This document shows, one piece after another, positions 34,001-48,400 of a stretch of 64,000 nucleotides of DNA (the first letter of the stretch is position 1; every line of letters begins with the position of its first letter). Source of the stretch: Volvox africanus (Eukaryota > Chlorophyta > Chlorophyceae > Chlamydomonadales > Volvocaceae); NCBI GenBank assembly GCA_030268105.1, contig BSDZ01000004.1, positions 1,909,001-1,973,000 of the forward strand. The letters are read 5' to 3'. The notes beneath the pieces were generated by a model. That model had not been told where the DNA came from and searched no databases. It was given only the letters and a program-made list of their open reading frames with translations. The translations under genes and the position numbers were made by a program.

Positions 34001-34381
34001 TGCTCGCCCCCGTGTTCCCCATCATAGCCCCGATAGAACCCTGCAGAGCCGCGCGAGTGCATGGCCATGGGTGTGAAATCCCCACCTCCACTGTCCTCTT
34101 TACAGTACAGGCTCACCTTGGTACCAGAGCTCATCGTACGCTTCAGGGCCCTCTGCAGCGCGCGGAACAGCACCCATGCCATAGCGAAAACCTACGGCTG
34201 TGCAAGGTGGAACTCTATCATAGTGGGCGGATCCACGTGAGACAGCCACTGCAAGGCTGCCGTAAGCCATCCCGTATGGTTGCATGGCAGCCGGGTAGCC
34301 AAGAACGCTGACAACCATCGCAGGGGCCGGGTATGGCCAGCCGGGTTGACCGTACCCGCCGCCGTAACCACTGCCGTCCAT
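31059..34381 (-). CDS. Unknown protein(s) with a PAM2 (poly(A)-binding-protein-interacting) motif
   Basis: Exon 1 starts at ATG 34381 with a Gly/Tyr/Pro-rich stretch (MDGSGYGGGYGQPGWPYP) and ends LWYQ at GTGAGC near 34115. A phase-compatible acceptor CTCTGCAG about 80 nt on joins to FYRGYDGEHGGEHVEQ, an acidic region and then LNPAAPTFLNPSAKTFVP (33688-33741). LNPSAKTFVP is a textbook PAM2 motif, which binds the MLLE domain of poly(A)-binding protein. Further minus-strand exons lie at 32742-32140 (ALELTRGPLLYETQYMLPIA), about 31998-31690 (Gln-rich) and about 31280-31059 (PITRAPLRCVLIGYAATLDL, then a stop). They are listed together but may be two genes. The PAM2 motif suggests an mRNA-binding or translation-linked role, as in ataxin-2/CID proteins; no Lsm or RRM domain was found. 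Confidence 0.45.
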
Positions 34382-36336
34382 TATTGGTGTGGACGCTATA
34401 TAAATCCGCCGGTCTGTAACTTTGAGCTGTCGTGCTGCCGTAAATTGTCACAAGCCTAGTTCGAGCTGCAGCAGTAAACTAGGAAAGAAATGAATCGTCC
34501 ATTGGGGAACAGTTGGGCAGAGAAGCGCAGTGCAGGATAGGTTAAAAGTAACGGGCAATTGTTCTATTAAGCTGCTGGTGCCTTTGTGTTCGCCAGTCAG
34601 GCGGAAGGAGATAACCCAGGACTGTAATAATGGAAGACAGACGCCATATGAGGAAAGGAGTCGCAGTCTGGAAAGCACATTTCCAAATTAATAATCATTT
34701 TGTGCCGCTTCCTATGCGTCACTGCCAGCCTTTCAAAGTGGTCGTTAATCAATTGCAAGAACTGGGATATCCACCTACAAAAGTCCAACTTTGTGTTCAA
34801 AAGCGCCTAATCAACACTTGCGGCTTGTGTGCTGAGCAGTACGACTTATCGTGCCAACGAGATTTCTGCATCTGTTCAAGGGCAGTAGGGCGCTAACCGT
34901 CAACCCCCTGCCCATACCCATAAAACTTAACGCTAATATTGCAATAAGAATATGGTTTGGAGGAGAACAGACGGGTCACCGAAATTATTTGATACAGAGC
35001 ATGTCGTGTCCTATCGGGCAGCTGCTACGGCTTTGTTGGTTTGGAGACGGTTTTCCTTGCCGTTCTAAGCCTTAAACCAATTCAAGCTGTGAACTCCTAA
35101 TCAATACCCCGCAGCACAGGCTGTCGGCAATTTACATGATCACTCACTGACGGCTTTCACGCAAACACCACACAGCACTTCGAAGAGCTCCACTATCAGT
35201 GTCGCTATTGCTGCCCCAAACCCTGTCCAGATTCGTTGAGGCTCTGGATGTGTTTCGCAGTCTTTTTTGCCAGACTTTCCCACCCTCTTCTTTCCATTCC
35301 TCCTCCCCGCTTCTCTCCCGATGCAACCAGGCATACTTTGCAGTGAGTAGCGCTGGCTGAAGTGACATAATAGGACCAATCTTTACAGCTTGCATAATTT
35401 CGTGCTTCGGATGACGACTTATAATTCTTATTTCTGGCAACTGCGCAGATCTGACCTAGCAACTTGCAATCCTATCCTCCACGCCCCATGGTTCGTATTT
35501 TCCCGTGGCCGCAGAATTCAGACGTCAAAAGCCCTCCCCGGCTAGTAGCCAGCAGTCTTGTTCATCTTGCCCCCTAAGCCATGCTATCTGCGCAGTATAA
35601 CGTAACCTACCAGATGTACGGAGATTTTGAAGATCAGCGGTGGTCCATTTGGAGGGACCATAGACACGGAAGCACTACTGGATTTACTAGGCTGAGATGG
35701 GGTAACCTCAGCTCCCACTGCTGTTCGCTGGGACGCGGCCAGCCATCAGCCATCACGTGGGCTTTTCTCCACCAGTTCACCAAACCCCGGGGCCCCCCTC
35801 CCCCAGCTCTCGTAATTGAAAGGTTTTGGTGAGTATAAGCGCTAGCGAGAGGTTCCTGTGGCCTAGTCCGTTGTTTAGCCTATCCCCCACCTCTTCCCAG
35901 TCCCTAGGTCTGCAGCTGCCACCGCTAACTGGCTGCCTAATGCACTCAGGCCACCTTCCAATCCAGACCTCTGCCCACCAAGCTGCTGCTTTCTAGGTGC
36001 CTGGTCCTCAATATGTTGCATGCATGGCTGCTCTGGCGATAAAACACTGTGACGGGCCCGATAGCCCTGGAGAGTGGAAGACCTTCCTGGAGTTGGAGTT
36101 GCCAACCATGACACCTTCTTCCGCTATGACTTGTTCATTACCCAGGGCCGCTTTCGTGGCCGGCGATGGAAAGCCCTTCCATGTCAAGGCCCACCCCCAG
36201 CAGTCCTTAGCTCCTTACTAAAACGACTTGCACCCGCACAACCAGTCAGACAGCGGCGGCCTTCTCAGGGACCGTTTCTGCCCAGGTCAGCGAGAGAGCC
36301 CACCCCACTGAACGGGTAGTAGAGCACGATGCCGTC
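34382..36336. other. No confident gene
   Basis: Contains the presumed promoter of the PAM2 gene. Plus-strand frames at 35581-35832 and 35997-36319 show no family motif and no convincing splice model. Confidence 0.35.
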
Positions 36337-37565
36337 TCACAACCTTTTGCCAGCCTTCTGAATCTGGAGATAGGCCTCCGCAGTCGTCACATCCTCGTCA
36401 TCCGGAACGTACTTGAATGCAGCACGCATTGCCAGCGCCAGCGCCAGCGCGATACAGAAGCCTTTGACAATGAGTAACGTATGGCTGGCGGCAATGAGTC
36501 CCAGCAGCCATGCCAGGACCGTTGCTCCGAAACCCACATCGTCCAAATGGTTTATCATGGCCACTGCCAGCACCATGGTGGCCAGCAGCAGCCCTAGAGA
36601 TGGATTAACGGCGGTGTCGAAACTAGCACCCAATGCAGACATCGCGACTGCCGCCAGGTCTGAGGTGACACGCGCAGCCGCTAGGCCGGCGGATATGGAA
36701 GTGGGTAAGCGGAAAAGAACGTATGCGGTGGCCCAACGGGTGCCTGCGTGTAGGTGTATTCATGGGGGTCCGTGGTGAGTGGTGGGGTGAGAGGGACATG
36801 AATACGTGTTCAAAGGGTTAAAGTTCATAAAATCCACGATAGGTCTAGACCGGGGAGAAGATGTAACAAGGGATGTTAAAGGATACATTGTGCTAATCAA
36901 GCCGCGCAGAACGCTGCCATAGGCCAAGTCCTCTGCACACGCACCAGTCCGCAAAAGGGCTACGTCCTGGGTGCTGCGCAATGCCTTCTCCGCCTTGGCT
37001 ACACGGATCATCAGTGGATGCAGCCGCCTGAGGCAGCCATACAGCGCCAGGAAACCCGCCAAGCTGCCCGCGAGAGAAGTGGCCATCAGAATCTGTGGAC
37101 TGCTACCCAACGCCAGGTGTACTATATCAGTGGCGATCACGGCTGCCCATTGAGCAATCCAGGGAAAGCCTGGCGGGGATCGCAGGGTGCAACGCACTGA
37201 AGCAGGAACCCACGGAATGAAGCCAATGAGGATATCGGGCTGAATAGTAAACCACCTTTTGAACCTTTCTATGGGTTCAGGGCCATTGCTCAGGATGGAG
37301 GAGGGGGTAGGAATCGAGGATAGGCACAGGTTGTGTACGGAGCGGTTCCGACATAATTTGCGTCGCCGGCACTTTGTAGTCAATTCCGCCTCTAGAAACA
37401 TATACGTTGTCGCATTGTCACTTTCAACATACCAACGGTCTCGACTAAGACCGTTTTCTTTTGGTCGATGCTGTAGCCCATTGGCAGCCAGGTGTAAACA
37501 ATTGACGCAAGCTGCAGTGTAAACGCAACGATCTGTAAAAAAGCATCTGACCACCTGCGTATCAT
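36337..37565 (-). CDS. Multi-pass membrane protein of unknown function
   Basis: Minus-strand exons: one beginning at ATG 37565 (hydrophobic FLQIVAFTLQLASIVYTWLP), one about 37400-36840 with QWAAVIATDIVHLAL and SLAGSLAGFLALYGCLRRLH, and a last about 36660-36337 with SLGLLLATMVLAVAMINHL and LAWLLGLIAASHTLLIVKG followed by another hydrophobic helix, ending KAGKRL and a stop. At least five potential transmembrane helices. No signature recognised. Exon edges are approximate; a short intron may follow the first few codons. Confidence 0.5.
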
Positions 37566-39494
37566 GTCATTGGGGCGTAGGAAAGGGCTATCTGGTTGGA
37601 AGAGTAAGTGGTTCACGCCTCGGCTGGCCCGGAACAGGGACCCACCAAGCTGGTGTTATTGGAGTTTGGCTAATGAAACTTCTCCAGCTGTTACCGCCGG
37701 TAGCAACATGCACTCGGGCATGAACATATATTGCAATGACGAGCGCAAACGTAATCGCGCCCCGGAGCACAACTGATGGACACCGTTCTACCATCTCGCT
37801 ACCACGCAGTTAACTATCTGTTGCACTAACATAATATCTTCGCGTTATTGCTTGCAAGAATTGTACAACGGATTATAACACCGTCGTACTCGGCGACAAT
37901 TGCTCAGGCAGGCCCTGTTCCGGGGCACCGTAGGTTTGCATTTTCGCTGCACATATTTAATTATGTTGATGTTTTTAATAATTGCAAGTATTCGATACAG
38001 AACCCATAGTAGCTACATGGACCTAGGTAAGGTGTGATTAGGGGCCTAACTGCGTGCTCCTTACCTCCTTGCCCAGGACGTCTATAAGAGTATAGTAGGA
38101 CAAGTGAAGTGCGGTGGTACATAACCATTCACATGGTATCACAATATATCGTTATGCCGTGCCCATGCACGGCACAAGGTGTCACGGATAGACTCAGGCC
38201 AGCATAGCAAGGACATGGGCAAGGGAGAGATCAAAACAAAACCCACGACTCCTCACTGTGAATATTACACAATGTCATCCGAAAATGGTACTGCTTTGCC
38301 CTCTGTTGGTCCTCCTGCTGCCAAAGCTTGATCTTGAAGACGGCCTCAGCCGGTGTTCTGCATAGCAAAGATGTCCAATATATCTGTGCCATGCCACAAG
38401 ATGCCATCCTCCTGCCTGGCCCGCCTGCACACAGCGGCACGCAGCTAACCTACTCACGACATCACATCATCAGAAAGTGGCAGATTTATCGGACAAATGC
38501 ACCCACGCACCAACATACTGCCATGCCATAGAAGCACGTGCTGCCATGATAGGCCCTTCTCCACACCAGCAAAGATTGCTCTCGCAATGACCGCCCCGGC
38601 AAGTTCAGACGTCCTTTAGGATATCGTCAAATAGGACAGCTTTTACGGAGTCAAATCACACAATCAATAGTAGGCCGAGGCAGTTCCAGTCACAATTGAT
38701 GGGCAAGCCTGCGATGCTCGTGCACTATTGATACGGAAATGTACCATGGAAACACACAGCGAAAGGAGGTGCTGTAAATGCAGCAGCAGTGGCTTCAACT
38801 CGGATCCGGGTCAGCTCTCATGAAGGGAATGTTCCTCCGGTTATTGGGCTCATGGATCCCGTATACGCAAGTACTGGTCCAGCGACCCCGCCTCGCCTAC
38901 AGCCCAGGGACCGAGAACACCGTCGTAACGCCTACGGGTCGGTTTGATCAGTCCTGAATGTTGGTCTATAAGTCACGAAGTTGGTTGTCCAGACGCCCTC
39001 CCTCACCCCTCATGCCCCACCCCCTGACGCCTCACTCCTCACGTGCCAGTGCAAATGCCATCGCTGCATGTGTCAGCAACGACGTGTCATATACTGTACC
39101 TCCTGCCACCCCACGTTCCCGCTACACGCGGACCATTGCGCCACGCAAGGAAAAAAACAGAGCCAGCCGGGTCTCTCTCCACTTGCTCCAGTATGCGGGT
39201 GGGTCCGGCACAGCCTCAACCCTGCGCTGCTCCGTCTTAGCATCATCATGTTGGTACGTACGTCAGCGCTAGCGCCACCACAACACATGGAGCATGGCTC
39301 CGCCAGGCTGCCGCCAGCATACACACCGCCGCACCACACTCAGCGCCTGCCGCGCACCCATGACATGCTTTGGTCCCTAGACGACTATGCATGCATGCCG
39401 CACCATCCTATACCCCCCAGACAGCACAGCCGAGGCGTATGCGTCCGCTTGCAAGTCACGCATGTCAGGATTGTCATCAGCGGGTGTACCTCAC
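37566..39494. other. Intergenic, no gene recognised
   Basis: 1.9 kb with only short frames. AT-richer near 37800-38000. Contains the upstream region of the membrane-protein gene and the 3' flank of the coiled-coil gene. Confidence 0.4.
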
Positions 39495-42400
39495 TCAAGG
39501 CGAGCCACCCGAGGGGAGACTGGGAAGTCCAGATGTACTGGCACCCATGACACCGCTGGCCCGCAGCAACGGTGGAGCCAGCGGGGCCCCTCCGCCCCCG
39601 GCTGAACCCGGCGACATGGCCCCAATGCCCAGAGACACCAACACCGCCCTAACGCCCTCTAGCTCCTTCTCAAGAGCGCGGGCTCGTCGCGCCTCATCCA
39701 GCCACTGCTGCCGACTCGTCAGCACCTCCTCTGCCAGTTCGCGGCGGTTGCTCTAAGGAACGAGAAGGGTGAGAATGGTGGATTGCTTCGGTTAGGGATA
39801 CGAAGCACCCCAGAGGTCCGGAGGCCCCAGTATGCCAGGATGAGCGCTTTGTATGAGCACACATACATGTACATGCATTCGGGTGTGCTCCTTCCCTCCC
39901 TTCTCTCCGTCGCTCACCTCATGTGCCAACCTTATGCATTACCGGCATTCCCGATCACGTGGTGCGTTGTTTTCCTTCATCCCCAACGAGCTCTGCAGAC
40001 CCCTCCCCCACCGTGCCCTGACCCACCATAGCCTCCTCCAGCTCCCTAACGGCCCGCTCCTGCGCCGCCATCAGACCACGAGCCAGAGCCGCCAGCTCCG
40101 GCCCGCTGGCCGGCAGCTCGAGATCGCCGCTACCAGCGTGGCCGCCGCCACCGCCGCCACCACCGGCGGGGTCCGATGGGACCAAATACGTGGCCGAGGA
40201 CGCACCGCCCTGGGGGCCCATATGGAGCTGCATCCTGCGATGTCGCAACCGTCATCGAGGGAAATGACACCGATTGGATAAAATGATGTTGACCGTAAGA
40301 CATCAAGCGGGAAGCGAGCGGCTTACCAATACCGGCACGCGTGACTTGCAGGACCTCAAAGATTGTTATTGTTTACTTGTCCTAATTATGCAGGCGCGCA
40401 GCCCATATTCGCACACAGCCCATCATATTACAGAGGCGCTGCTGCAGCGAATTGAGCGCATGTGCGCACCGTGAAGCTGTAACCAAAACCAACTGGCCTT
40501 AACTAAATGGAACCAACAAATAGATAGATTCCATACAGCAACCATCCGTTCACGACCCGGGAGCTCCTATGGCCCGCCCTTACTCTCGTATGGCTGGTCC
40601 AAGACCCGAGCCTGGCACGAGCCGGCCGCTCACAGAGGGCCCCGCTGCCGCCGCCGCTTCGTCATCCTCGAACCGCACGCTCTCTGCCTGGCTCCTGCCG
40701 AATACGCCGCGAGCGGAGGGTTGCCGTGGGGCCCGCAGCCGTGCTGAAAGCTGCACGCCCTTCTGCGGGTTGGCCGGGACAGCGCGCACCTGGGGGCACA
40801 GGCATGAGGGTGAGTACGCGGGTGGGCTACGGCTCAACGCAATTATACAAGCAGGCAATCCACGCCACGAGTAAAGCGATGCAGGAGAAAGAACATAAGG
40901 AGGGCGACAGGCCACCAAGACGACTTGCGAAACCACCTATCGCGGCTGAAGAGCGAATGAACCGAAGATCCACGTGAAGGCCCCTAGACAGCTAAGCCCT
41001 ACGAGCAAGACATGTAACTACATCGCCACGTGGATCGGCAAGCTAAACACAGCGAAAAGAGTGGATTACGCCCCCTTGACGGCCCCATTCGGCCCTTGAC
41101 GGCCTTCCCAGCCCCATTCGGCCCTTGACGGCCTTCCCAGCCCCATTCACTGCTACATGGCATAAAGGCACACCTTGACGCCCGACATCAGAAGGCCAAG
41201 AGGTAACTGGCCAGGTTGCTGCGGCTGTGCGGCGCTGGTGCCGCCGCCTTCTGCCGGTGCGGGTCCCGGCGCCTCTGCCGCTGCCGCCGCAGCCGCTGCC
41301 GGCATTGCGCCAGCGACGGGAGGCAGCACGGCTGAAAGGGAGTGCGGCGGGTGGCTGTATCGTCCTCCGCCGCCATTGCCATGTTGCAAAATGAACTGGC
41401 GGGCGGCATCCAGAGTGCGCACGGCCGCTGATTGCGGTCGCTGTAGCGGAGCGGGCAGCGGCTCCGGTGCCTGCAGCGTGCTGAGCGCGCGGTCACGTAG
41501 GCTGGGGCCCAGCGCCTCGGGGCTGATCGCACCGCGACCAGCACCGGCGGCGCGTGCCGCCGCTGGCGACACACGTTCCACGTGGAGCACGGACGCCAGC
41601 TCCGGGTCCACGTATACACTGGCGTATCCATCCTGAAGGGCGCCGTCAGCAGCGTCACGGTAGTAGCCCCCTGAGCGAATCATGTGAATACGATTTCCGG
41701 TGCTGCTGCCTCCAGCAGCAGCAGTGGTGACCGCCATTTCCGCTGCTGCTCCATCCCCTTCTTCATCAATCGGCCAATCTAATACCGTGGAATGCGGCGA
41801 ATGAGGGTCTAGAACTGGCGGTGATCCCGCCGCCACCGCTGGCGTGAGGTAGTTGCTGTGCAGCTGAGCAAACGCGGATCTGCGACGGCGGGCTGCGGCA
41901 GTGACGGCACTGGATACTAAGGTGCGACGGGAGGATTGCACTGACACCGACACGGTTTGTGGGATGAGATCAGCTGCTGCTGCAGCGACGGCAGCGGCGG
42001 CGGCGTCGAAGTACGGTGTGTGGTGTGGCAATGGCGTCGACGGTGTCTGCCGCTGCGGTGATGGCGGCAGGTCGTGACCACCCGATAAGATGGTAGAATG
42101 TGCCTGAGCGGACGCGGAGACGACAATAGGCGAGGTGGGGACAGGACAACAGACCAGCCGAGGCAACGGCTAAGGAAAAGCTCCATAGAGGGTCGTAAGA
42201 GTGCACTTCAATGATGCGATGACCATATGTCAGTCTCTGTGGAGTTGCAACGCGGGCTCAGGTGGATATAAATGACGCACAACATGGCCTATGAGAAGTG
42301 GCCTAGCTGGGTGGCGGAAGGTGCTCTTATGTCGGCACCCCGACCTGTGCCTCGGCTCCTCTTTTGGCTCCGAAATCCGCATGCTTGTGGCATTGGTTCC

Positions 42401-45400
42401 CTACACGAGTACTCGTACACCTCCCGCATACACCGGTGCGCACCGGACCCCCTCCTCTCAGCAGGCAGCTAGCGGTAACGGGCAGTTTACAGCTTTCGGG
42501 TAAATGCGCAGTGTCCGTGGATCCGGCTGAAACTGGGTTCGTTGTTTTCCCAGTGTATGGTACCCGCTTCCCTGTGCCATGGTGTTGGGGCGGCCATCGG
42601 AGCTCCCCTTAGCACTCACCCCTGAACGACGAGTGGTCCTCAACGATTCCCGCATCCCCAGTGGGTAGAATGTGACCTCATCCACCACCACAGCTGGAGG
42701 CGGCGAGAAACGGTCACCGGTCACACCATCCGCCGCGCCAGCTGGGGTGGTGGCGGCTGGCGAGGGACTGGCGCTGTCATCGGCGAAGCTGACGGAAGGG
42801 CCACCCGCACTGGCAGGCGTGACCACCGTCGGCGGCGTCGCTCTGCGGAACACGTACAGACGGTCACTGCCCAATGCTGACAGCTGATCAAGTTGTTCCG
42901 AAACCAGGTTTTCTCCAGGTGTTGCGCCAGCCATAATGGTTTCGGGGCGGGATGGCGCTGTACTTCTGCCAGCAGTGGCTGTCTCAGCGGCAGCAGCACC
43001 ACTGCCCGGTGCCGATGCGTTGGCGTCACTATGCATCAGCTCAGCCCGTACCAGATCCACAAATGTCGATGCGATTATCGGCGCTGCCGCCGTCGCGCCG
43101 GCGGCAGCCGCTGCCGCCGCGTTGCCACTCTCCCGCAGCGTCGCGGCCGCAGCTGCAGCTGCCGCGGCCGCAGCATTGACAGAGGCAGCTCCACCGCCAT
43201 CGGCATCGGCAAGAGGTTGCTCTGCTGGCGCTGCCGCCGCGGAGCCCGCTTCCAACTCCCCTCCCAACGACATCACCATGTCCGGAACACGATGCTGCAG
43301 CACCTCGAGCACTGCCGGCACCAGCGCTGCTGCAGCGGCCGCGGCCGCCGCCACTCCTACGGCACCTTCAAAGGCACCGGCGCCGGCACTGCCGCCAGGG
43401 CCCAGCGCACTTGTGGGCCGCCGCCGTGCCGCTACCGGTGCCGGCCTCAGAGGTAACCCCAGGCTCTGCATTGCTGCCATCGCTGCCGCAGTCACCTTAG
43501 ACTCCATGGGCGGAATGATGCCGCCAGCGGCGGCGGCAACTACCGGTGGTGGCCCAGGTGCCGGCGGCGGTGGCTGTGAGGCCGCGGGTGGCACTTCGGG
43601 TGGCACTTCGGCATCCGCCGGGGCCGCATTTGGCGCTGGCTTCTCCAATTGACGCTGTAGAAGCTGTTCCCGCAGCTGCATCACATCCTCGGCTTGCCGT
43701 CCCAACGACTGAGACAGCTCGCGCACTTGCTGCCGGAGCTCCGCTGCAGCCGTCACGGCCGCGTCACGTTCCCTGCAGGACAGTACGAATACCGCAGGGC
43801 AGCCACCGCTTTAATCGTTGCTGTTTCAAGGCAGTAGTTCGGCAGGGTGTCATAGAGGCGCATAAAGCCGGGAGGGATTTTAAACCTCTGCGAGGGATCC
43901 TTCTTAACAGGCCTTCCTAGGGAGGCGCAAGCCTGGGAAGGATCGTAATGGCTTAGGCGTTCATGACGACCAGCCACATACTGTGTAAATATGTGTGTAA
44001 CTCAAAGTTAAGAGGCAACGCAAGCATTTGAGTGAGGAGTCAGAATGGCCTTCCGCACTCCGCGCGCGACCCCTAAAAAGGGCCGCGCCACATCTTGCCG
44101 TGTCCCTCGTTACGCACTTCTCAAGACGCTCTACCAGCTCCTGAACTTCGCCCGTAGCCGCCGACCGCTTGATGAGAGCCGCTGCCACCGCAGAGTTCGC
44201 GGCCGCGGCGTTGGCCTCCGCCTGCGCCTGTGCCGCCGCCGCCGCTTCTGCGGCCGCGACCGCCTTATCGGCACGGTCCTTCTCCTGGGAGATGGCCTCC
44301 TTGACACCCGCGATCTGCTGCAGCGCCATCTCCAACGTCTTCTGGGTCGTAGCCAGGTCGTCCTTGGCCTGCACGTCAACAAATGATGTGCAGCGTAGGA
44401 ATGCACTTAAATAGAAACATCGTCGGGAGTGGACACTAAGTGGTTAAAAGGCCTTAGGCGGTACAACAACCCGGCCCCACTGCGACGCTGACTCTGTTCT
44501 CTCATTTAGGGGGCGTGACTCGAGATTCTAGCTCTGAGAGGTTACCAGTTCAAGCTGTTCGAATAGCCACAGCCCGAAGCTGCACGGGCCGTTCGCGCGA
44601 AACGAAGAACCGGCAGTGGAGCTGCTGTCTAGCCATGCGTTATGGTGTTTTAAGGTGGTACGTTATCGCATTGGAATGATTGGTCTGATTGAGGTGCAGT
44701 CCAAATTTTGATGTCGGTGTGAACCGGGCGGCGAATAGTTTGCTGGGTCCTCGCCTTCTGTAGCTCCATTCGTCGCTCCATCGCCTCTTTGGTGCTGTTG
44801 GCCGCCTCCCGCTTAGCGGCCGCGAGCTCAATCTGCAGCCTCTCTACGTCCGCCGTCAGCTCAGCCGTCTTGCTCGCAGCAGCGCCCTTCCCAGCTGACG
44901 CGGCCGTCAATGCACGGCTGGTGCTGCCGCTCCGGGCAGAGCCGCCGCCGCTGCTTCCCTTGGCGCCAACTTTTCCAGAGGACTTCGCCTTTGCTGCCGC
45001 CAACTGCTGCTCAAGGGAGGCCTTCTCCTGCTTAAGTTTGAAGATCTGGACGTCGGCGTCGTACTTGCCGGCGCTGGCGCCGGCGCCGCCACCTGTGGGG
45101 CCGGTGCCTGCGGCGGAGTCCGGTTCGGGAGAGGCGCCGCGTGCCCGTGCAGCCGTCAGTTGGTTTTCCAGAGAGGCCTTATCCAGCTTAAGCTTAAGGA
45201 GCTGCTGTTCTGCATCTTGGAGCCTGTGCAAGGTGAGGTGGGTCGGGGTGGGGTGCGATCAACACTACTAATCTCAATACACGGTACGCTCATAATGCGT
45301 ATGGGCACACGTGCATGTATGGCCCACACACCGGCTTGACCCCAACTGAACAAGGACTCCATGGACTGGACAGCAATCTTGCTTCAGACCAGTACTTGGA

Positions 45401-48400
45401 TCGTCTCCTGGCTCGCCCAGATGGATCTACCTTTTGACTTCACGGTCTTAGGCGGCATGCATGTATTTATGTAGCATTTTTTTGAGCGGGGCCATAGCGA
45501 GAAGCGTCTCTGAATAGAGCATCCTTTATGGGTTCACTAGCCCTTCGGCTCGACTCTGTGAGCTCCAGGAGGGAGGTGGGAAAACATGCACGTATTTTGG
45601 GCGGCCAGCTATCGCCATTTCCATTTCATTCACCAGCACCCAGCAACTCGTAAAACAGCAACCTCCGGCCCCCAACTAAGAGCCCCCACTGGGAGTGGTC
45701 ATCACACTCACTTCCGATTGAGAGTCATTGCGGACTCGGCGTGCACCTTCAACTGCTGTTGCAGTTCCGCCGTTCCGGGGGTCGCTCCGGAACCATCGCC
45801 AGTTGGGGAAGTGGCCCGGCGGCTGCCAATGCTTCTCAACTTGTCATGCAGCTCGTCCTCGTGGCCATAGCCACCGGACGGCGACGGTGACGGCGACGCT
45901 GCACCGCCGCCGTCGCCGGTGTGCGCCGCATGGCCGCCAGCGCCCTTGCCGGCCTTGCCGCCGGCTTTCCCTTCACTGCCGTCGTGGGTGCTGGATCGAT
46001 GGCCACGGAGGCTGCTCTTGGTATTCGTATCGGTGTCGGTGGCTGCCGACCCACCTTCCTTGCCCGTTTTGCTGATGGACGCAGTGGCTTTCATCTGCAG
46101 GAAAGGCCGGCTGGCGGTCAATGCGTGGCTTCCATCCAGGAGGTATGAAACACACTTCCTCGCGCGAGGCACAGCATCGGCATTCCTTCTCCTACTGCTC
46201 CCCGACAGCCCCGAGCCGCACCACCGGTTTGCTAAAGCTGCAACCGCCACCGCAAGGACAAGCAACACATATTAGCGACTGCCAAATATTCCCATTTTAA
46301 TGTAGTGATACATCCCTCAATCTACCTCACCTCAGATACACCTTCCCTCCATGTGCTACTGCTCACCTGCAGCCTCATGACATCCATCCGAGTGTTGGCC
46401 TTATCCAACGCCTCCTTGGTCTCCATGTGCATACGGCGTAGATCCCGATAGCTCTCTCGCAGCTCCCGCAACTCCTCGGCTTCGATACCCTTCTCGGCTT
46501 CCCACTTGTTACGCATCTACGACCCACGGGTCAGACGGAGGACGTCAGTGAGGAAGAGATAGAAATTGGAAAGCAGGGTACAGGAGTTATAGCAAATTGC
46601 GCATGTAGGGAAATGCCTAGGCTTTCCATATGCCCACATAACAAAAGAGACAGCGCTTTTAGTCAAAATTGCGGAAGGCTTTTGCGCTGGTCATCACGAT
46701 GAACAATAAGTTAATTATATAACTTATTGGCTGGAAAGCTTCAAGTTTTGATCTTACTTCACATATACCTATTTTGTCCCTTGCGCACTTCGAAAAAACG
46801 TCAGATCACTACCCACCACGTCAAATTTCTTATTGACCTCCTCCTCTACCACAGCCATAAAGTGCGCCCGGAGCTGTGTCCCCAGGCCGCGCGGATTGGG
46901 GGGCAGAGCCATCAGGGCCTCCATCCGCCGCTCCTCTTCATCATCTAGCTCCTGCTCAGGATCTAGATACTCCCCGAGGGCCGCAGTAAGGGAGGGTCCC
47001 TGGTCTTCAGGCACATCCTTAAAGCGCACGGAGGCAGCGCGAACAATCTCATTTGCGCGCCCCGAGGTGCCGCCCTCGGCAGCTCTGTGACGTGCGGGGA
47101 ACGAGACGGGATGATGGGATGGGGAAACGAGACATTACAAATAACTGCAGCTGAAGGGTTGGAGTGTGGGTGGATCGGGGGTTGCTGAAGACGGGACAGC
47201 ACATCGGGACATTGAAGGAAACGATGGACCTGAACACCCCAGGGCACGATCGTCTGCCAAATAGGGGTACACCGGCCTGGCTATGTTAAAGGTTTAAAGA
47301 GATTGGTTTAAGGGAATATTTCCTCCAAAGAGGTTTGGCTAAAATCAGCCAGGACGGCCGGGGCTTCCTCCTCAGCCTTCTCTCGAGACACTTTTACCTG
47401 GGCCATACCCCTTACCCCACCCAAGTTGCCACTTTTCCGGTTTCCATCATCCCGGGCGGACCTGGACTCGCATCTCCAAACATAACTTCCGTCTGCCTCG
47501 ACGAGCGTCCTGATCTGTCCGTTTTTGTCCCTGCCTAACCCCTCCCTGCCTCCGCACCTTCGCGCGTCCTCCAACACCTGCTCCGTCCAGCGCTTGAGAT
47601 GCAGGGTTACGTCAGCCCGCTCCCGCAGCCTCTGCTGGTGCTCCTCCAGGCTGCCCTTCGCGGTGGACACAGACTGCGGAAGGAAGCAAGGAAACACAAA
47701 GGCGGATGGGCAATGCAGGCTCCGAACCCACACAGATAGGCGGACGGGATCAGGATGCTGTACAGCAGTTAGGCGAGGGGTGACGGATCTAATGGGTGGT
47801 GGTGAGGACGGAACACGTTATGTGGTAAACAGCAGGTCTAGGATACGGCCCGAGCGTTCCGCTTCGCCATCGCTATCGGTGAGAGCTTGCAGCAAGGCTC
47901 ACGTTGTCAGCTGACCCTGCCGCTTGGCGTGATGGTAGCGTACGCCCCGGTAGGAGCCCACCTACCCACCCAGTCCCCGGCTGCTGCTTTAGGGACCATC
48001 GTTATCCGTAGAGCCTCCAGCCTACTCCACACATGATAGCCCCCTGTCTGCAGCTTTAGATCCCTAAAACGTATCACCATCCACACGCATACGCATGCCC
48101 TGCCAATCCCCGCTGTTGCCACCTCAACAGCAACCCACAGCACCCGCCTGGGCGGCACCTGCGCCACATCACAAATCCCCAGACAACAAAGGTCTCCCTT
48201 CCATACCTGGTCCCTGCCCATTTGCCCAACCTTCCCGTTCCCAGCGCATGAGCAACAGCTCTTTATACATTTGCTCCACACATTCCCGTCCTATTCCTCC
48301 AACCGTGTGCAGCGTCCGATGCAGGCACCGGTGAGGCTTGACGGAACTGACCAGTCCGACAGCTCTTCCTTATCAATCCTACAGCAGAAAGGTTAGGAGC

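Noticed and set aside
11000..35000. A complete endogenous virus around the prohead protease
   Set aside because: Neighbouring genes that can be recognised are cellular (pseudokinase, FUSC/ALMT transporter). No capsid, terminase, portal or viral polymerase motif was found on either strand.
42936..43652. Long plus-strand ORF of 238 codons
   Set aside because: It is the shadow of the Ala-rich minus-strand coiled-coil exon; GC-rich Ala codons leave other frames open. The same applies to 41175-41636 and 48545-49297.
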